Of a stretch of DNA of 64,000 bases, positions 58,444-64,000 are shown one piece after another. Each line of letters opens with the position of its first letter. The first letter of the stretch is position 1. Source of the DNA: Ovis canadensis (Eukaryota > Chordata > Mammalia > Artiodactyla > Bovidae). Below the pieces are notes generated by a model. That model was not told where the DNA came from. It did not search any database and saw nothing but the letters and a program-made list of their open reading frames with translations. The stretch is taken from contig NC_091256.1 of the NCBI RefSeq assembly GCF_042477335.2, forward strand, positions 40,937,001 through 41,001,000, given 5' to 3'. Position numbers and translations under genes: made by a program.

Positions 58444-58783
58444 AGAGAGGGCGGTGACTCTGGTAGAGAACCCGCCTGCCAATGCTGGAGACAGGGCTTC
58501 GGTCTCTGACCCAGCAAGATCGCACATGCTGCAGAGCAGTTAAGCTCATGTGCCACAGCTGTTGAGCCTGGGCTCTAGAGCCTGGGAGCCACAACTGCTG
58601 ACCCCACGTGCCGCAGCTGCTGAAGCCTTCTGGGCCTAGAACCTGTGCTCTGCGCCAAGAGAAGCTACCCACATTGAGAAGCCGGCACATCCAACCAGAG
58701 AGTGGCCGGTGCTCACCGCCAGACAAAAGCCTGCCTAGCAGCGAAGATGCAGCACAGCCAAAACTGAATAAATAAATACAGAT
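58444..58783 (+). mobile_element. CHR-2-type SINE
   Basis: Long CHR-2 body with GTGCCACAGCTGTTGAGCC, CTCTAGAGCCTGGGAGCCAC and GCCAAGAGAAGCTACCCACA, ending AGCACAGCCAAAACTGAATA. The first bases of the head are degraded. Confidence 0.88.
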
Positions 58784-58825
58784 TTTTTATATAATGTAGA
58801 GACAATTTCCTCTTTTGGTACTATT

Positions 58826-59031
58826 GTGCTTAGTCACTCAGTTGTGTCCGACTCTTGGAACCCCCTGGACTGTAGCCCACCAGGCTCCTCTGTCCTTGGA
58901 ATTCTCCAGGCAAGAAGACTGGAGTGGGTTGCCATTTCCTACTCCAGGGGATCTTTCCAACCCAGGAATCGAACCCAGATTTTCTGCATTGCAGGCAGAC
59001 TCTTAACTCATTGAGCTAGAGGGAAGCCCTT
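58826..59031 (-). mobile_element. Bov-tA SINE
   Basis: Complement Bov-A body (GGCAAGAAGACTGGAGTGGG) and head ending AGCTAGAGGGAAGCCC. Confidence 0.93.
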
Positions 59032-59150
59032 GTTTTTTAGTACTGTGCGTATATTTATAAATCTTCTCTTCAGTAGTAGTTTGTTTTTGTGATTTACGTT
59101 ACTCTTGATTGGTTTATATAGGAAGAAAAGCTAACCTAAAAACTTGAGTG

Positions 59151-59238
59151 AGCGAGTGAAGTCGCTCGGTTGTGTCTGACTCTTTGCAACCCCATGGACT
59201 GTAGCCTGTCAGGCTCTCTGAGCCACCAGGGAAGTGTA
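59151..59238 (-). mobile_element. Bov-tA SINE with a large internal deletion
   Basis: The distal Bov-A end (GAAGTCGCTCGGTTGTGTC) is joined directly to the head end (CTCTGAGCCACCAGGGAAG); about 110 bp of the middle are missing. Confidence 0.85.
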
Positions 59239-61774
59239 TTATCTATAAAGTTTTAGGAAAGGACCATTTAAACTTGAGGACCTTCTTGATTTTTAAAATA
59301 GTCCTGTAATATTAGTACAGATCTTTTAATTTTTGGATCAGCTAAGAAACAGATACAAATAATATTTTGTCCCAATATATAATAATGAATATAACTATTA
59401 AGAACTGTTGGTATGTAATAAAACTGATTAAAACTACAATATTTTAGTAAAAATTATGTTTGACAAGAAATTGAAGAACCAGATTATCTGATGAAAATTT
59501 AGATCTGCAAAATATTATGTGGAAGAGTTTGATTTGGTAGAAATAATGGCCCCACATACACTTAAGGGAAAGAAGTTCTCATAGTGATGGAAACTACACC
59601 TTGAAATTTGATATTGAGGTCTGATTGATCTTAATAAAACTTGGATATAGTTTAAATGAAAAGAATTGATTAGTAAGAATGGCAGTAACTAAAAATGAAT
59701 TTGTGGACTATTAGAAATGATTTAGCTACTCTTTGTAGAAAATTGATGAAAGAAATAATCTTAATGGAGTTTTGCTCCAGTGTGTGTTTTGTGCATGATA
59801 TATCATTATAGTTGTAAGGCTAATTAAAATACCTGTACTCATAGTTAAAACTCAACAGATTGAAATAGTAGAGTTGAAAACATGTTTTATTTCATTAGTC
59901 AGTAGTTCCTTTCCACACAAGAGTAATTTTATAGTGAAATTTTATAATTTTAATTTTATAGTGAATTTTTTCTCAGTTATGAGAATTAGAAAGCTGGTGA
60001 ATTTTAGAGCATAGAAAAAGTTTTGTTTTGGAGTTTAAGCAAAATGTATATATTTGTTTACATAAATAATTTATAATTACAATTATTTAGACTTCACTGA
60101 AACACACATAACAGAGAAAATGAAGTTCCTAAGATTTATCATACTATAAGTACTGTTTGTAACTTTTCCAAACTTAACAGTGTTTCTTATACATCTTTAC
60201 ACACATCACTGCATAAAGAGTCTGCTTTATTTTCTTGAATAATTTTACAGTATTCCATTGAATGGATTAGTTATTTTGGCATAGTTTTATCATTTGCTAT
60301 TTTCTGAGGAGAAAAAATCAGAAGCAGGATGGATAGGATTTTTTCCTTCTTCATTAACAGCATTGAGGGAATCTACTCTTGCACAACAGTTAACAGCAGT
60401 AAATGAGCCTGAATTTTTTTAATGTAAACATTTGGGACATTCTCAAGTAGAATAATAAAAGAATTCCCACAAACCTAAGTTCAATTTAGTTTTCAAAATT
60501 TACCGTATGTGCATCTGTTCTATTTCCCTTTTCTCCCTTCTCTCTTTGAGTCTATTAATTTAAAGCAAATAATGATTATTTTACTAGTAATCATGATGCC
60601 ATTTACCACTGTTAAAAGCATTAATGATTACTTGATATAGTGTTAATTACTAGTCCATAATGAAATTACTATGATTTTCTCTAAAGCATCTTTTTGCATT
60701 TGAATTGTTTGAACCAAGATCCAAACACATTTGACAGTTTGCATCTCATGTATATTTAAATGTAGAGCAATCTTTCCTCTATCCTCTCCTTATTCATTTA
60801 TTTATATTTAGTTCCACTGTCTTGCTGAAGATATTATTTTGGAATGATATATGTATCTTCACATGGTGTTATTTACATTATATATTTTCTGTAAATTAAG
60901 TTAGCTCAGATTAGATTCAGATTTAACATTTGACAGGTATCTTTCAGAAGTGCTGAATATTTCATAATGGTTCACATCTGGAGGCACATGGTGTCTTGTT
61001 TTATATTTAGTGATTAGTGGGTTTAGGTGATGACAGCATGATCCATCAACCTTTTGGTCGTGTTTAGAGATAATTTTGGCTGTTAATACTGGAGGGAGAA
61101 GTGGCATCTAGTAGATAGAGGTCAAAGATGCTGTTAATATCCTATAAAGCACAAAACAGCCCCCGCAACAGAGAATTATCTGACCTAAAATGTTAATAGG
61201 GCCAAGGTTGAAAAATCATACTTGAAATTAGTTGTTTCTCCATTGACATTGTTGCCTAGATCTCTTATTTCAATAGGGCTGCAAAAATGCTTTTTAAGTT
61301 CTGTTAATCTAAAAAGAATTTTTTTATTAACTAGGTGTATTTGTTTATCTTGAAATACAGTTTGTACAGAAAAGGCAGAATAAATGCATATGTTACCGTT
61401 TCTTTAAGTACTGATTTTCCAAGTAAGAAGCTGGTACTCAGCTACTTTCAGTGGTTCAGTAAGGTCTCTTATAAGTAAAGAAGGTAGAAACTCATGGGGT
61501 TTTACATAATACTTAATATGCTTTATTAGTTTATTTTCATTATTTTTTGTTGTTCTCAAAAGTGTCCTGTTTTTGCTAACGAAGGCACCTTCATCGAATC
61601 TGACACATCACCTTAGATTTTGATAGCTTCCTAGATTTCTGGCACAGAATATACCAGGCTCATCGGAGAACCAGCCATTCTCTGAGGGGTTGTTACTCCT
61701 AATTTAGGTTGTTACTCCTAAATTTGAATAAAGAAACCATCAGCTTTATTTATGATTGTTAAGGAAGTTAATTT
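59239..61774. other. AHCTF1 intron, AT-rich, no exon recognised
   Basis: This is the longest repeat-poor stretch of the intron. It has a small tandem duplication (ATTTTATAGTGAA, 59928-59965) and an 18-bp one at 61690-61725 (GTTGTTACTCCTAA). No coding segment was seen. Confidence 0.45.
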
Positions 61775-62081
61775 CTTATTTACTTATTTGTTTTTGGCTG
61801 TGCTGGGTCTTTGTTGCTGGGCGCAGGCTTTCTCTAGTTGCAGTGAGCAGGGGCTATTTTCTGGTTGTGATGCACAGGCTTCTCATTGCAGTGCGTCTTT
61901 TGTTGCTGAGCATGGACTCTAGGGCTCTCAGGCTTCAGTAACTGTGGAGCACAAGCTCAGTAGTTGTGGCGCATAGTTACCCCACAGCATGAGGGAATCT
62001 TCCCAGATCAGGGATTGAACCCATTTCTCTCTCCTGCATTGGCAGGTGGATTCTTTACCACTGAGCCACCAGGGAAACCTC
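61775..62081 (-). mobile_element. CHR-2-type SINE
   Basis: TTTTTGGCTGTGCTGGGTCT, GCTTTCTCTAGTTGCAGTGA and TGAGCCACCAGGGAAACC on the complement, a near full-length copy ending 261 bp before exon 4. Confidence 0.88.
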
Positions 62082-62341
62082 AAGAAAATTAATTCTGTTA
62101 AAATGGGTAACATTTGATATGTACTGTGAGATTTTAAAGATATTACACAATTAAATGTGTTTTGAAAATTATAACATTTAAAATAAAGGTGGCTAGTTCA
62201 TATAGTCAGTATGCTTTGTTATCACTAATCTTATTTTAATTGACCCCGGTAGTTTTCAGCTGCTGATTGAATAATGGGTGACGTACTTGGTTTTATGCTG
62301 TTTATAGTTTGTTAATCTTACTTGTCCTATTTATTTTTTAG

Positions 62342-62549
62342 ACCTTGAAGTTGTAACTGGCATCCCAGCTGAAGTACCGCACATCAGAGAGAATGTGATG
62401 CGAGAAGGACGCCATCTGTGTTTTCAGTTAGTCAGCCCATCGGGAACAGCCGTTTCAACCCTTAGTTACATAAACCGGACAAATCAGCTTGCTATAGGTT
62501 TTTCTGATGGCTTTCTAGCACTTTGGAACATGAAAAGCATGAAAAAAGA
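62342..62549 (+). CDS. AHCTF1: AHCTF1 coding exon 4 (residues 186-254 plus two bases)
   Basis: The acceptor TTTTTTAG ends at 62341; the donor is AAAGA|GTAAGG at 62550. Two bases complete Asp186, then 68 codons follow and two bases (GA) of a Glu codon end the exon. The translation starts [19 protein letters not shown], continues through [16 protein letters not shown] and ends [12 protein letters not shown]. The last part is a WD-like propeller strand. The next ELYS exon was searched for to the right edge and is not present, so the gene continues beyond the window. Confidence 0.94.
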
Positions 62550-62719
62550 GTAAGGACAACTTTTTAATTGTTTATTAGTAATTTCTTTCTGAATATACTC
62601 AGTTACCAATATTTAAAGATTAGCATAAACAGGAAAAGATAGGGTAGACTAAGGATTGAATGCAAAAGTTTCCATTACATGAAAACATGACTTAGTATAA
62701 AAAGGAGTGACTTAGTCAA

Positions 62720-62833
62720 AGTCACTCAGTCGTGTCCAACTCTTGCGATGCCCTGGACTGCAGCCCGCAAGGTTCCTCTGTCCATGGGATTCTCCAGGCA
62801 AGAACGCTGGAGTGGGTTGCCATTTCCTTCTCG
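62720..62833 (-). mobile_element. Bov-A/Bov-tA SINE, head missing
   Basis: AGTCACTCAGTCGTGTCCAA to GCCATTTCCTTCTC on the complement; only the Bov-A part is present. Confidence 0.85.
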
Positions 62834-62866
62834 CACATCAATTTAAGTTGAATCAATGTATTTAAA

Positions 62867-63000
62867 AGGAATTTTGCTGAATTTCCTGCTAGTCCAGTGG
62901 TTTAGCCTCTACACTTTAACTGCCGTAGCACAGATTCAATCCCTGTTCAGGGAACCAAGATCCTGTAAGCTGCACAGCACAGCAAAAAAAACCCCAAACC
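62867..63000 (+). mobile_element. CHR-type SINE
   Basis: GAATTTCCTGCTAGTCCAGT head, GATTCAATCCC B box and GCACAGCAAAAAAAACCCC tail. Confidence 0.75.
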
Positions 63001-63320
63001 TGGCATTTTAGTCATTGTGGAGTTCAGTTTGCTAGTAAACTTTGACACTACTAAGATATCTGGCATGAATTCTTTCAGAAGTACTTTTCTGCATAACCAT
63101 ATGTGTAAGGTAGTTAGTAGTTCTCAGTTGACAGAAAAAAGTAAAGACTTTTTAAGAAAATTAAAAAATACTGTGTTTAAAATATTTATGTGTGTTTAAA
63201 AGTTTTATGTCAAAAACTTCCCCCAAATATAATTGTATTAATACTTTTTAATTAACTCTTTATTAAAATTGCTGAGGAATCCATTTTATTAATTTAACTT
63301 TATTTATTGAATTATTGAAT

Positions 63321-63344
63321 TACCTCCCTTTATTGAGGGAGGTA
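63321..63344. repeat. Short perfect inverted repeat
   Basis: TACCTCCCT and AGGGAGGTA are separated by six bases (TTATTG), a 9-bp hairpin stem. No function is implied. Confidence 0.7.
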
Positions 63345-63598
63345 AGGCACTATAGGTTTTAAATCATATCTCTATTGAGTTAAATAGATACCTATTTGTC
63401 CTTTAAGTTGTCAATTTAATATTTCTTCCTTTTTCTTCCAAGTAATATTGGAATATTTTCTTGAGTAACTTGTCTTTCAAATGAGTCAACAAAATAGTCA
63501 CCTTTCCAAACCGTCTGCTCAGTTTGTCTCACCAACAAATTGGTACCTACTTGGCAGTGTTTGATTGATTATAAATGTTTGCCAAGTTTGAAGTGACG

Positions 63599-63616
63599 GA
63601 GAGAGAGAGAGAGAGA
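63599..63616 (+). repeat. (GA)n microsatellite
   Basis: Nine GA units. Confidence 0.9.
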
Positions 63617-64000
63617 AAATAACAATGTATATATACCAGACCTATTTTTTTTTTTAACCTTTGGTTCTTTGATGATACTGAGATGTCAGTAGCCCCTAAA
63701 GTAAACACTGACTGTCCTTGTACTTCCTCACACTCAATTTTTCTGCACAGAGCCCATGATGAAGTGATAGTGCTGTTGCCTAGTAGCTTCCTATGGGAAT
63801 TCCATCTTCACTGTCTTCCCTTTTATCAGCTCTTGTCTTTGAATTGCTCACAAAGGAGTGCCTGGAGAACCTGGCTTCTAGAGGATTTTCTTGAACACTC
63901 TCTTCTCTTCACTAATTATGCTTTTTCAAGGGATTTGTGAGACGTCTTCAGATTCTAACTCATTCTGTTGTAGTAATGGGAAACTGACCCAGCTGAAGCA

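Larger units (their letters stand above)
33700..64000 (+). other. AHCTF1: AHCTF1 (ELYS) gene, 5' part, continues past the window
   Basis: The gene is recognised from four exons whose joined translation matches the N-terminus of ELYS, the AT-hook nucleoporin. ELYS binds chromatin and seeds assembly of the Nup107-160 complex into new nuclear pores after mitosis; it also acts at kinetochores. The span runs from the CpG-island promoter to the right edge. Intron lengths seen are about 16.8 kb (if exon 1 ends at 34139), 3147, 3258 and 4449 bp. All acceptors are AG and all donors are GT. The left edge is my estimate, because the transcription start is not visible. Only about 254 codons lie inside; the solenoid and AT-hook regions are outside. 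Confidence 0.93.
63001..64000. other. AHCTF1 intron to the window edge
   Basis: No further AHCTF1 exon was recognised. It contains a (GA)n run (63599-63616) and a 9-bp-stem inverted repeat (63321-63344). Confidence 0.5.

Noticed and set aside
63683-63940. 85-codon frame near the right edge, possible AHCTF1 exon
   Set aside because: Its translation does not match the ELYS segment expected after residue 255, and no fitting acceptor/donor pair was seen.
1-64000. CRISPR arrays, operons, prophage, integrases, toxin genes, LTR retroviruses
   Set aside because: None seen. Repeats are dispersed retroposons without regular spacing, and no LTR-bounded or gag/pol/env-like region was recognised.

Overview
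This is nuclear DNA from a ruminant, probably a bovid. It is packed with lineage-restricted retroposons: tRNA-Glu-derived Bov-tA SINEs, dimeric Bov-A2 SINEs, BovB (RTE) LINEs, CHR-type SINEs and bovine-type L1 tails. Older mammalian L1, L2 and MIR relics lie beneath them. No prokaryotic, viral or CRISPR signature was seen. The exact species cannot be read from the sequence.

The only protein-coding gene I can support is the 5' part of AHCTF1, which encodes the nucleoporin ELYS, on the + strand. A CpG island at about 33.38-34.76 kb is its promoter and first-exon region. Four coding exons follow at 50932-51052, 54200-54453, 57712-57892 and 62342-62549. Their phases join without a break and give the first ~254 residues (start of the N-terminal beta-propeller) of a protein of over 2,200 residues in mammals. 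The remaining exons lie beyond the right edge.

Positions 1-33.3 kb, upstream of AHCTF1, are intergenic. They hold L1, L2 and MIR relics, two damaged RNA-gene copies (a 5S rRNA fragment at 14.4 kb and a U6 snRNA retrocopy at 17.6 kb), several BovB pieces including one long 3' fragment at 25.5-26.9 kb, and many SINEs. Positions 34.1-50.9 kb form a long first intron. It contains a nested block in which an L1 is split by a BovB that itself carries two Bov-A2 insertions. Positions 51-64 kb hold coding exons separated by introns of 3.1, 3.3 and 4.4 kb, each with SINEs, L1 or BovB.

I found no clearly new biological system. The best leads are three short tail-less retrocopies with target-site duplications (one 5S rRNA, two SINE heads), a rearranged inverted/direct repeat cluster at 15.9-16.6 kb, two tandem SINEs sharing one target motif at 11.8-12.3 kb, and an AHCTF1 promoter with two opposed ZNF143/STAF-like sites, a TCTCGCGAGA-like element and a G-quadruplex-prone tract. 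Repeat family names come from recognising consensus features by eye, so boundaries are approximate unless a target-site duplication fixes them.
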